64,000 nucleotides of DNA. Source: an uncultured Synechococcaceae cyanobacterium. Its GTDB lineage: Bacteria; Cyanobacteriota; Cyanobacteriia; PCC-6307; Cyanobiaceae. Shown one piece after another: positions 22,339-30,877 of the stretch. Positions within the stretch are counted from its first letter, which is position 1. Each line of letters opens with the position of its first letter. The notes beneath the pieces were generated by a model that was not told the DNA's origin, did no database searches, and was given only the letters and a program-made list of their open reading frames with translations. The DNA lies in contig CACHDC010000004.1 of NCBI GenBank assembly GCA_902578445.1, positions 1-64,000 of the forward strand, read 5' to 3'. Both the position numbers and the translations under genes were made by a program.

Positions 22339-23808
22339 TTGAGAGATTTACTTAAAAACCCTATATGGAAAAATTTAGAGTTGGGATATTCTATTCCTGA
22401 TAGTATTCATGCTGTTTCTGTAGCATTACCAACTTGGAATGATGTAATAAATTACGAAGAAAAAAATCAAGAATGCATGAATTTATTGAAGTCCATTTAC
22501 CCAAGATTCGGGCTAAACCCCATAGTGAAAAGATTATGTGAAAAAGTAAAAAAGGAAAATTACTATAACAATAAAAGTATCTGGCCATATCCGAATGAAA
22601 GCATAGCTTTTAAAGCAAAAAAATACATTGATAGAAATACCTCTGAACAATTCTCATTAATAGAAAAAAGAGATAATTTAGCTTTCTTAATAACTGAAAA
22701 ACAAGGAAGTATTTATGCGAAATCTTTTTGGCAACATACTGGTCTTGGCATATCTTCAAGGGCTGCAGCTATAGAACTAGGTCTTGAAGATTGCCCTCCA
22801 AAATCTTACGTAAATGAATGTTCTCAAAGAATAAAAAATAGAATTTCTAAATCTACAAAAATTAACTCAAATGATATTCACTTAACTTCATCTGGAATGT
22901 CTGCATTGCATACATCATTAGAAATCATATATAAATTATTTCCAGCTAAACCAACACTCCAAATTGGTTTTCCATATGTAGATGTACTTAAATTACCAAT
23001 GAATATCTTTCATGGAGCCAAGTTAATTACAGAAGAAAATTGCGAAGATATTGAATTTGAAATCAAAAGCATAAATCCATCAGCATTAATTATTGAACTG
23101 CCGAGTAATCCAATGCTCAAATGTGTAAACATTAAAAAAATTTCAAAAATAGCAAAAAAGTTAAATATCCCCTTAATTGTTGACGATACAATTGGTTCAA
23201 ATTTAAATATAAATTCCCTAGAACATGCAGATATAGTTTTTACTTCACTTACAAAAATTTTTTCAGGTAGTGGTGATATTCTTGCCGGATCATTAATACT
23301 AAATCCAAAAAGCAAATGGATTGATCAATTTAGAAATGCATTTAACGAGATTAATCTTCCAACACTTTCCGATGGAGATACAGTTTATCTAGAGAAAGTT
23401 AGTAGAGATGTAAATCAAAGAGTTTTTGAACAAAATAAAGCATGTTTAGAATTAAAAAAAAGATTAGAGACCCATAGCGAGATTAAAAATATTTTCCATC
23501 CTGAAAATTGTCCAAATTTTAATTCTCTACTTACTTCTGATGGAGGATACGGCTGCTTATTATCATTTGAATTAAATGGAGGATTAAGCAAAGCTAAGAA
23601 ATTTTATGATTCTCTACAAGTATCTAAAGGACCTAGTTTGGGTACAAAATTTACTCTAGTTTGTCCTTATGTTTTATTGGCTCATTATGACGAGTTGGAT
23701 TGGGCTGAAAGTTTTGGTATACCCTCGCACCTTATTAGAGTATCAGTTGGATTAGAAGACCAAACTCAATTATGGGAAACCTTTTCTGAGGCACTAAATA
23801 ATTTCTAA
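22339..23808 (+). CDS. Cys/Met metabolism PLP enzyme, divergent (cystathionine gamma-synthase-like)
   Basis: LIVDDTIGSNLNI...FTSLTKIFSGSGDILAGSLI; tandem with 21172 gene. Confidence 0.8.
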   Translation: MRDLLKNPIWKNLELGYSIPDSIHAVSVALPTWNDVINYEEKNQECMNLLKSIYPRFGLNPIVKRLCEKVKKENYYNNKSIWPYPNESIAFKAKKYIDRNTSEQFSLIEKRDNLAFLITEKQGSIYAKSFWQHTGLGISSRAAAIELGLEDCPPKSYVNECSQRIKNRISKSTKINSNDIHLTSSGMSALHTSLEIIYKLFPAKPTLQIGFPYVDVLKLPMNIFHGAKLITEENCEDIEFEIKSINPSALIIELPSNPMLKCVNIKKISKIAKKLNIPLIVDDTIGSNLNINSLEHADIVFTSLTKIFSGSGDILAGSLILNPKSKWIDQFRNAFNEINLPTLSDGDTVYLEKVSRDVNQRVFEQNKACLELKKRLETHSEIKNIFHPENCPNFNSLLTSDGGYGCLLSFELNGGLSKAKKFYDSLQVSKGPSLGTKFTLVCPYVLLAHYDELDWAESFGIPSHLIRVSVGLEDQTQLWETFSEALNNF

Positions 23809-23893
23809 ATTCCTAGTATTTACCGAATAGAAACTTATATACTCTTTTTCTGAATAATAGTTAGTATTAAAATATATTTTCTCAATATATAAA

Positions 23894-24880
23894 ATGGCAA
23901 AAATTTATGAGGACAACAGTTTTGCTATTGGAAACACTCCATTAGTAAAATTAAAATCAGTAACTAAAAACGCGAAAGCTACAGTACTTGCAAAAATTGA
24001 AGGTAGAAACCCTGCTTATAGTGTCAAATGTAGGATTGGCGCCAACATGATCTGGGATGCAGAGAAAAGTGGGAAGCTTACAAAAGACAAAACTATTGTT
24101 GAGCCAACTTCTGGAAATACAGGAATTGCTCTAGCTTTTACTGCTTCAGCAAGAGGCTATAAACTCATCCTTACAATGCCAGAATCCATGTCAATTGAAA
24201 GAAGAAGGGTTATGGCAGTGTTGGGTGCTGAAATTGTTTTAACAGAAGCATCAAAAGGTATGCCTGGAGCAATAGCTAAGGCTAAAGAAATTGCAGAAAG
24301 TAATCCTTCTCAATATTTCATGCCAGGTCAATTTGATAATCCAGCAAACCCTGAAATTCATTTCAAAACTACCGGACCAGAAATCTGGGATGATTGCGAT
24401 GGTGAAATTGATGTCTTAGTTGCAGGGGTTGGAACTGGCGGCACAATTACAGGAGTTTCAAGATACATTAAGCAAGAGAAGGGTAAAAATATTACTTCTG
24501 TAGCTGTAGAACCCTCACATAGTCCTGTGATTACACAGACGATGAATGGAGAAGAGGTTAAATCTGGACCACATAAAATTCAAGGAATTGGAGCAGGATT
24601 TATACCTAAGAACCTAGACTTGTCAATTGTTGATAAGGTTGAACAGGTAACAAATGACGAGTCAATAGAGATGGCTCTTAGATTAGCAAAAGAAGAAGGT
24701 CTACTAGTTGGAATATCTTGTGGAGCTGCTGCTGCTGCTGCTGTTAGATTAGCTGAACAAGATGAATATGCTGGGAAAACTATTGTAGTTGTTCTACCTG
24801 ATTTAGCAGAGAGATATTTATCATCAATTATGTTTACTGAAGTTCCAAGCGGAATCATTCAAGAACCAGTCAAAGCCTAA
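23894..24880 (+). CDS. cysK: Cysteine synthase A
   Basis: [35 protein letters not shown]. Confidence 0.97.
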   Translation: MAKIYEDNSFAIGNTPLVKLKSVTKNAKATVLAKIEGRNPAYSVKCRIGANMIWDAEKSGKLTKDKTIVEPTSGNTGIALAFTASARGYKLILTMPESMSIERRRVMAVLGAEIVLTEASKGMPGAIAKAKEIAESNPSQYFMPGQFDNPANPEIHFKTTGPEIWDDCDGEIDVLVAGVGTGGTITGVSRYIKQEKGKNITSVAVEPSHSPVITQTMNGEEVKSGPHKIQGIGAGFIPKNLDLSIVDKVEQVTNDESIEMALRLAKEEGLLVGISCGAAAAAAVRLAEQDEYAGKTIVVVLPDLAERYLSSIMFTEVPSGIIQEPVKA

Positions 24881-24882
24881 AT

Positions 24883-26007
24883 CTATTTTTTCTCCAGTAA
24901 TGCATCTGGTGAAATATACATAGCATCGCCATAAGAGAAAAATCTAAATTTTTCTTTTATGGCTTTTTTATACAAATCTAATAATCTTTCTCTACCAATC
25001 ATTGCACTTACTAATAGTAATAATGAACTTTTAGGAAGATGAAAATTAGTTAATAATCCATCAACTACCTTAAATTTATAACCTGGCTTAATTACTAAAT
25101 CCACGTATTTCGCTATGGGGATAAAGTCATTAATTTCGTGAGAATAACAACTTTCAAGAGCTCTAACGCTAGTTGTCCCAATAGCAATTATTCTTCTATC
25201 TGTTTTCTTTATTTTTTTTATTTCCTCCACTACTTCCTTATTAACACTTACCCATTCTTTATGAAGTTTTAAGTCACTTAGATCTTCTTGATCAATTGGT
25301 TTGAATGTTCCATAGCCCACATGCAAAGTTATCGGCAAAATTATTACTCCTTTTTTTTTTAGATTGGAAATAAGATTTTTGCTTAAGTGTAAACCAGCAG
25401 TTGGTGCAGCAACCGCCCCCGGATTAGTTGCATACTCAGTTTGATAACTTTTCTCATGAAAAGATTCTTCTTCGGATTTTTTTATATAAGGAGGGAGTGG
25501 GACTTCCCCGTATTTATCAAGAAGGTTATTCATTGAATTGAGACAAGTTATATTTTCCGGAAATTTTATAAATCTCCCTCCAGTTTCTTCATCAACCCCA
25601 TCAACAATTAAATTAATATCTTTTGCTAAAGGAGATTTTAATTTTAATTTTCTATTTATTTTTAACTTTTTCGCTGGCTTTGCCACACATAACCAAACAC
25701 ATTCATGGGATCTTTCTAAAACTAATAATTCGACTAATGTCTTATTTTCTAATTCAACCTTTAACCTAGCTTTCATTACTTTAGTATTGTTTACAACTAC
25801 AAGATCGCCTTCTCTAAATTCATCTAAAAGATTCTTGGTAAATTTATTAGTTAAAAAGTCTTCGTCTAAAACACTATTTCTAACTATCATCAATCTTGAT
25901 TCATGCCTAATTGCAGAAGGTTTACTAGCGATTAATGAAGGATCAAGTAAATAATCATAAGCATCAAGCTTATAATCCCTTTCTTCATTATTAATTTGAG
26001 AAATCAA
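24883..26007 (-). CDS. queA: S-adenosylmethionine:tRNA ribosyltransferase-isomerase QueA
   Basis: AAPTAGLHLSKNLI, LHVGYGTFKPI, GTTSVRALESCY. Confidence 0.97.
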   Translation of the reverse strand: MISQINNEERDYKLDAYDYLLDPSLIASKPSAIRHESRLMIVRNSVLDEDFLTNKFTKNLLDEFREGDLVVVNNTKVMKARLKVELENKTLVELLVLERSHECVWLCVAKPAKKLKINRKLKLKSPLAKDINLIVDGVDEETGGRFIKFPENITCLNSMNNLLDKYGEVPLPPYIKKSEEESFHEKSYQTEYATNPGAVAAPTAGLHLSKNLISNLKKKGVIILPITLHVGYGTFKPIDQEDLSDLKLHKEWVSVNKEVVEEIKKIKKTDRRIIAIGTTSVRALESCYSHEINDFIPIAKYVDLVIKPGYKFKVVDGLLTNFHLPKSSLLLLVSAMIGRERLLDLYKKAIKEKFRFFSYGDAMYISPDALLEKK

Positions 26008-26013
26008 TTAAAC

Positions 26014-27381
26014 TTAGGAGACAAGTGTCTCTGGCTCATTTTCAATTAGGGAAGCCAAGTCTTTTAAGAATGAAGCTCCATCAGCTCCATAGATCACTCT
26101 ATGATCAGCTGTTAGATTTACTTGCATTATTTTTTTAACAGATATTGAACCATCACTATTAGCGACAACAGTTGGTTTCGATGATGCTATGGCTAAAATA
26201 GCACCGGTACCTGGAGGGAGAATTGCGTCAAATCTATCAACTCCAAACATCCCAAGGTTAGATAAAGTGAAGGTTCCCGTTGAGTATTCATCAGGTTCTA
26301 ATTGTTTTGATCTTGATCTTTTTACGAGATCTTTCCATTCCCTAGATAATTCAAATAAATCGGTATTGCATGGTTCTTTTAAAACTGGAGTTATCAGTCC
26401 CCCATCTTCCATTGCAACAGCAACAGCAATATTTATATTTTCTGGATAAGAAATTCCATTTTCTGAAAAACTTGAATTAACTTGCGGATGTTTCTTTAGT
26501 GTCTTTGCAACTGCCTTTACAAGTAAAGCAGTCATTGTAACTCCGTTCTGTTTTACCTTTTTATAGAAATTATCTAATTTATCTGTATTGATAGAGTAAC
26601 CCACCCTAAAACATGGAACTTCTAAACTAGATTCCATATTTTTATTTACCGCTTTTTGAAGAGTATTAAATTGAACTGTTTCTCCAGGATTACCAAAACT
26701 ATTTCCTGAAGTTTCTGGTTTACTTTCAACTCCCAAATTTGCACCAGGGATACTTGCAGGAGAACCACCTTCTCCTATCCATGGTATAGAAACAGGTTGG
26801 CCATTAGCTTTTAAAATATCATCAGCTTGAATCCTTCCGTGAGGGCCAGATCCATGAACCTTTGCTAAATCAACACCCATTTGTGAGGCTAGTTTTTTAG
26901 CTCTTGGGGATGCAATTATTCTCGAAGAAACATTACTTGTTGCGGCATTAATTTGATCGACTTTAAAAGATGGGACAGGCTTTTCTCTCTTTAAGACGAC
27001 TTCTTCAGCTTCTTTCTTGATATCTTCAGTCTGGACTACTGGTTTTTCTTCAGTTTTATTGCTTACCAACTCAAGTTGGTCTGAAGTTGAGACCTCGGGT
27101 TGATTTCCTTTATTTTGTTCTTGAACAGAAGCTATCTCATCCTCATTTTCTACAATAAGACCGATAGTCTCTCCTACTGGTGCAGTGCTGCCAGCAGGCA
27201 TTAAAACAGCTGCAAGATATCCATCTTGAAAAGATTCAACATCCATATCTGCCTTGTCAGATTCAACAACCAAGACAGATTCACCTCTTTCAACTTTATC
27301 TCCTGGATTTTTCAACCATTCCACAATCTTGCCCTCCGTCATAGTAGAACTCAAGGCAGGCATGAATATTTCGTGACTCAT
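26014..27381 (-). CDS. pdhC: Dihydrolipoamide acetyltransferase (pyruvate dehydrogenase E2); start codon lies at an element junction
   Basis: MSHEIFMPALSSTMTEGKIVEWLKNPGDKVERGESVLVVESDKADMDVESF lipoyl domain; C-terminal catalytic TADHRVIYGADGA. Confidence 0.96.
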   Translation of the reverse strand: MSHEIFMPALSSTMTEGKIVEWLKNPGDKVERGESVLVVESDKADMDVESFQDGYLAAVLMPAGSTAPVGETIGLIVENEDEIASVQEQNKGNQPEVSTSDQLELVSNKTEEKPVVQTEDIKKEAEEVVLKREKPVPSFKVDQINAATSNVSSRIIASPRAKKLASQMGVDLAKVHGSGPHGRIQADDILKANGQPVSIPWIGEGGSPASIPGANLGVESKPETSGNSFGNPGETVQFNTLQKAVNKNMESSLEVPCFRVGYSINTDKLDNFYKKVKQNGVTMTALLVKAVAKTLKKHPQVNSSFSENGISYPENINIAVAVAMEDGGLITPVLKEPCNTDLFELSREWKDLVKRSRSKQLEPDEYSTGTFTLSNLGMFGVDRFDAILPPGTGAILAIASSKPTVVANSDGSISVKKIMQVNLTADHRVIYGADGASFLKDLASLIENEPETLVS

Positions 27382-27383
27382 AA
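27367..27383 (+). repeat. att-like junction repeat, left
   Basis: TATTTCGTGACTCATAA; reverse complement encodes current pdhC start ATG AGT CAC GAA ATA. Confidence 0.8.
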
Positions 27384-27415
27384 TGGTTTAGTGATTGCAG
27401 TCGTTTTGATGGTGG

Positions 27416-27435
27416 TGTCTAACCAACTGTCTAAC
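27416..27435 (+). repeat. Putative integrase arm-type sites, left end
   Basis: TGTCTAAC at 27416-27423 and 27428-27435. Confidence 0.6.
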
Positions 27436-27706
27436 TTTTTTCATAGTCAGATGATGAAATTATCCTTCCAGATTCACAAATTTCATCAGTTAGATCACAA
27501 TCATCGTGATATACATATTCTACAAAAAAATAGATCACAAAGGAATATATCAAATGTTAAATGTTAAACAAGCAATAGTAGATGAGATTCAATACTTAAA
27601 AGTTTGAACTGGATGATAACGAAGAAGCCTACCGATCAAAGAAAGATACTATTCCACCAGCACTACTATTACTTGATTAACTGATCATTATTTAACAACA
27701 TATAAC

Positions 27707-27720
27707 TGGTTACGTAACCA
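27707..27720. promoter_or_regulatory. Palindromic operator candidate upstream of serine recombinase
   Basis: TGGTTACGTAACCA perfect 14-bp palindrome preceded by TATAAC; GTTACGTAAC core repeated at 32240. Confidence 0.6.
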
Positions 27721-27792
27721 CATTGCCATTTTTGGTATAACTCTTTAACGTAAATACTAGATTCTCAAACTAAACGCACTATTAACAATCTG

Positions 27793-28449
27793 ATGACTAC
27801 TAAATTTGTTATTTACAGACGAATCTCAGGAGGCACTAATCAAATCAAATCAGGATTAGGATTAGAAGCACAGATGACTGAGATAAATTGTTATCTACAA
27901 GGCATAGATGATCACGTTATAGTTGATCAATTTACAGAGATTGCATCTGGTAAAGATCATCAAAACAGACCCATATTGCAGTCTGCGATTGACAAGTCGA
28001 TACAAACTAATTCGATATTGTTGGTAAGTAGGATATGTAGACTTAGCAGAGACTTAGAGTTCACCGCCTCTTTAATGAAGTCAAATAAAGTTAAATTCAG
28101 AATTGCAACTATGCCTACTGCTGATAACTTTATAATCGCAATTTACGCAGCAATGGTTCAAAAAGATCGTGAGATGATATCAATTAGAACCAAAAATGCA
28201 TTAAGAGAGGCAAAGAAAAAAGGAAAAAAATTAGGAATTATGGGTAAAGAAAATATTAAACAGGCAAACCTTAAAAAGATTCAACAGGCAGATGAGTTTG
28301 CAGACAAAGTGAAAAAAGTAGTGATACCAATGAGAGAGGAGGGTAAAACATATCTACAAATCGCAAACATTTTATGTAACGTGAATTTTTTAACTCCAAG
28401 AGGCTGTAAGTTCACACCATCATCAGTTCAAAGATATTGTGTGAGGTAA
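27793..28449 (+). CDS. Serine recombinase, resolvase/invertase family
   Basis: VIYRRIS...GLGLEAQ, ASGKDHQNRPILQSAI, LLVSRICRLSRDLEF, AAMVQKDREMISIRTKNALREAKKKGKKLG, C-terminal HTH. Confidence 0.88.
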   Translation: MTTKFVIYRRISGGTNQIKSGLGLEAQMTEINCYLQGIDDHVIVDQFTEIASGKDHQNRPILQSAIDKSIQTNSILLVSRICRLSRDLEFTASLMKSNKVKFRIATMPTADNFIIAIYAAMVQKDREMISIRTKNALREAKKKGKKLGIMGKENIKQANLKKIQQADEFADKVKKVVIPMREEGKTYLQIANILCNVNFLTPRGCKFTPSSVQRYCVR

Positions 28450-28456
28450 TAATTAG

Positions 28457-28600
28457 ATGAAAGATTTTTTAATTGACATTCTGAAGATTTGGATCGGAGT
28501 TAACATTTATAAAAACTCGATGAGAGAACCAAAGTCTAAAGTCGGTAGAGTTTCAAATATGAAACAACAAGAAATAATCAATAATGGTGGTAAATAAATA
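28457..28600 (+). CDS. Tiny ORF (46 aa)
   Basis: Read manually: MKDFLIDILKIWIGVNIYKNSMREPKSKVGRVSNMKQQEIINNGGK, immediately after the recombinase. Confidence 0.4.
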
Positions 28601-28630
28601 AGCATAGGTGTGTAGAAACACCTGTTGGTG

Positions 28631-28674
28631 AAACACGTGATGGATTTACTGATTTCCTATCACGTGTTTTTTTA
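28631..28674 (+). terminator. Rho-independent terminator
   Basis: AAACACGTGAT / ATCACGTGTTT 11-bp stem followed by T-run. Confidence 0.85.
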
Positions 28675-28936
28675 TTGCTGGTTGATTGTTAGATAGTGAT
28701 GATACTTTTGTTACTAAATGTTAACAACGTGATCAAATTTGTAGAACAAACTTATAAATAACTCTGCCAGTTTTGATAAGGGATAAGAGACTATTAAGTG
28801 ATTATTTGAGTAACTTAAGGGCGAAAAGTTAATTTAAATATCATTTAAAACCAGTAGGCGTAATGTTCTTAGACTGTTAGTGCTGGCAAAAGTATAAATA
28901 GAGTTAACACACATTTACTACAATTATTAGAACAAA

Positions 28937-29089
28937 ATGAGATTTAAAGATGCAGTTTCATACAACAAGTATGAGGCAGAGACAGGTAAGAGAGTAATTA
29001 AAGATTTGATGGTTCATTTCAAATGTAACAAGAGTGATGTATATAAAAAATCAACAAAACACTTACACGAACTGGTTTTTACAAAATGA
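28937..29089 (+). CDS. Tiny ORF of element (50 aa)
   Basis: MRFKDAVSYNKYEAETGKRVIKDLMVHFKCNKSDVYKKSTKHLHELVFTK; ATGA overlap with next ORF. Confidence 0.55.
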   Translation: MRFKDAVSYNKYEAETGKRVIKDLMVHFKCNKSDVYKKSTKHLHELVFTK

Positions 29090-29214
29090 AGAATATTCAA
29101 ATATCTGACTTTGGTTATGAATCTGGAAAAGAGAAAGTTCGTGTTCAGATGAGGAAGCAAAACCCGACTGATCGTGATTTAAAAGAATTGATCGAAAAAT
29201 TTCTAAGAGAGTAA
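29086..29214 (+). CDS. Tiny ORF of element (42 aa)
   Basis: MKNIQISDFGYESGKEKVRVQMRKQNPTDRDLKELIEKFLRE; translationally coupled start. Confidence 0.5.
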   Translation: MKNIQISDFGYESGKEKVRVQMRKQNPTDRDLKELIEKFLRE

Positions 29215-29216
29215 CA

Positions 29217-29489
29217 ATGAAGAAGCTACGACAACCATTATCAGAATCAGTAAATAACAAGATCAATATGGTTAGAAATGTATTCAAGAAAAAACGATTT
29301 GATGAGTTACAGGATGAGATGTTTCATATACGTGTTCAAGACTCTCTGAGAGGTATCTCAGAGGGTTCTGAAGACGTTCAATTACTTATTGAGAGTAAAA
29401 GGATGTCTGACTATGTAAACACATTAAATTGGATGACAAAAAATGGAAATCAGACGAGACAACCTAAGAAGATGGAAAATCGAAATTGA
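29217..29489 (+). CDS. Hypothetical element protein (90 aa)
   Basis: ORF track; starts 2 bp after preceding stop. Confidence 0.55.
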   Translation: MKKLRQPLSESVNNKINMVRNVFKKKRFDELQDEMFHIRVQDSLRGISEGSEDVQLLIESKRMSDYVNTLNWMTKNGNQTRQPKKMENRN

Positions 29490-29646
29490 GATGGATGGAT
29501 TAAGTGAACCTGATGTAGCAGAAGTGTATGAATCAGTCAGGAAACATTTTCACTTAAAACGTGAAACTTATGGCACACACAGGTTAGATAAGAGATGGAT
29601 AACAGTTAAAGATGTATCAAACTCAGTCGAAAGATTTATGAGTTAA
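29443..29646 (+). CDS. Hypothetical element protein (67 aa)
   Basis: ORF track; overlaps previous ORF by 47 nt in another frame. Confidence 0.5.
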   Translation: MEIRRDNLRRWKIEIEMDGLSEPDVAEVYESVRKHFHLKRETYGTHRLDKRWITVKDVSNSVERFMS

Positions 29647-29667
29647 TTAACAATCAACAGGCCAGGA

Positions 29668-29817
29668 ATGATCAGAGATAAGAATTATTGGAAGCGGTTA
29701 AGTTACTTCAAACAGGCAGTTGATAGTTACTCAAGACGAACTAATCAATCATTGAATCGATATCAAGTCGCAGCACTGATATCAATCCTGATGGATAATT
29801 CATATCGAAAATCATAA
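29668..29817 (+). CDS. Tiny ORF of element (49 aa)
   Basis: Read manually: MIRDKNYWKRLSYFKQAVDSYSRRTNQSLNRYQVAALISILMDNSYRKS, followed by terminator. Confidence 0.45.
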   Translation: MIRDKNYWKRLSYFKQAVDSYSRRTNQSLNRYQVAALISILMDNSYRKS

Positions 29818-29830
29818 ACAATAAACCAAG

Positions 29831-29855
29831 AGGCAACAGTCATACGTTGCCTTTT
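29831..29855 (+). terminator. Terminator of small-ORF operon
   Basis: AGGCAACagtcatacGTTGCCTTTT. Confidence 0.7.
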
Positions 29856-29903
29856 CGACTATTTGGGATACAACTAATATTCAACCAGTGCTGGGATAGT
29901 ATT

Positions 29904-30248
29904 ATGAATCCAATCAAATTAAGTCTGTTAGTTGTTACTTTTGTGGCATCAGTTGTTGTTGATGTAAAGGCGATTGATAAAAACTCTGATGATGAGTTCT
30001 GGAATGAGATTAAACAAGTTAGGGAAAATGTAACTGGCAGAGTCGATATCGAGTTCAACAAGAAGATTGACTACTGTCGATGGTGGGGTGAATCTGTAGT
30101 CAAATCCAAGAAAGAAGAATGGAATCTATCTAACGTTGTGTCGTATTCGAGTAAGTGTATGAAACATCTGACTGATCTAACTAACAAAACTCTGAAAGAT
30201 GTTACTGGCACTGATCATCATAATTCTCACGTTTTTAATAATCAGTAA
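29904..30248 (+). CDS. Putative secreted protein with signal peptide
   Basis: MNPIKLSLLVVTFVASVVVDVKA|IDKNSDDEFW... two Cys residues; ATG 29904 preferred over track start 29847, which overlaps a terminator. Confidence 0.6.
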   Translation: MNPIKLSLLVVTFVASVVVDVKAIDKNSDDEFWNEIKQVRENVTGRVDIEFNKKIDYCRWWGESVVKSKKEEWNLSNVVSYSSKCMKHLTDLTNKTLKDVTGTDHHNSHVFNNQ

Positions 30249-30259
30249 GCTAGAAAATA

Positions 30260-30713
30260 AAAAATCGATAGTTGTAATCTATAGGTAAGCAGTTCCCAGT
30301 GATCGATATATTTTTCAAAATCGACTTTTTAAATGAAAATCTATAAAAAAATTTTCTGGGCAAAAATGATGTGAAAAGGTTTTATAAGATTTTCTTATCA
30401 AAATTGAAAGAACGATACGTGAAATCGTTGTGGCAGTAATACATCTTGAGAACACTGATTGTTACTAATTGTATCCAAATTTGAGTCTGAAAATCTCAAT
30501 CAGCATAACTAACTTTGTAGTGGTTATCCTAAATTGTCTTTAGGTTTACTACAACTACTGCTACTAACTTATCAAGTTTGACTTGAAGTTTATACTTTGA
30601 GTAACTCTTGAGGCGGTAACATTGGGAATACTGTATCAGTAAGATACCAACACTAAGTATAATCAAATACACTCAAGGATTGTAGTTGTAGTCTACATAC
30701 TTGAGTCTTTTTA
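30260..30713 (+). ncRNA. Candidate structured non-coding RNA
   Basis: ORF-free interval; stem GAAAATCTATAAAA/TTTTATAAGATTTTC (30335-30348/30380-30394), hairpin 30517-30552, and terminator ACTCAAGGATTGTAG...CTACATACTTGAGT+T-run (30671-30713). Confidence 0.4.
30671..30713 (+). terminator. Rho-independent terminator
   Basis: ACTCAAGGATTGTAGttgtagtCTACATACTTGAGTCTTTTT. Confidence 0.75.
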
Positions 30714-30877
30714 TTGCAACTAATTGTAAACAAATTGTTGCACTATCTAATAATTATGATTACAGTAACCTTTGTGGAGGTTCATAAGGATTTCTTTAGT
30801 AACTTCTTAGAGTTCACTAAGATTACTAAGAATTAACTCAAAGATTAGAAGCTGTGAGTAACTCAAGAGGCGATAGG

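Noticed and set aside
27226-27567. 113-aa + strand ORF spanning the pdhC start and element left end
   Set aside because: Antisense to the conserved lipoyl domain of pdhC and crosses the junction; no protein-like features
28750-28890. TGCCAG...CTGGCA inverted repeat as a transposon end
   Set aside because: Only 6 bp arms about 100 bp apart; within chance expectation
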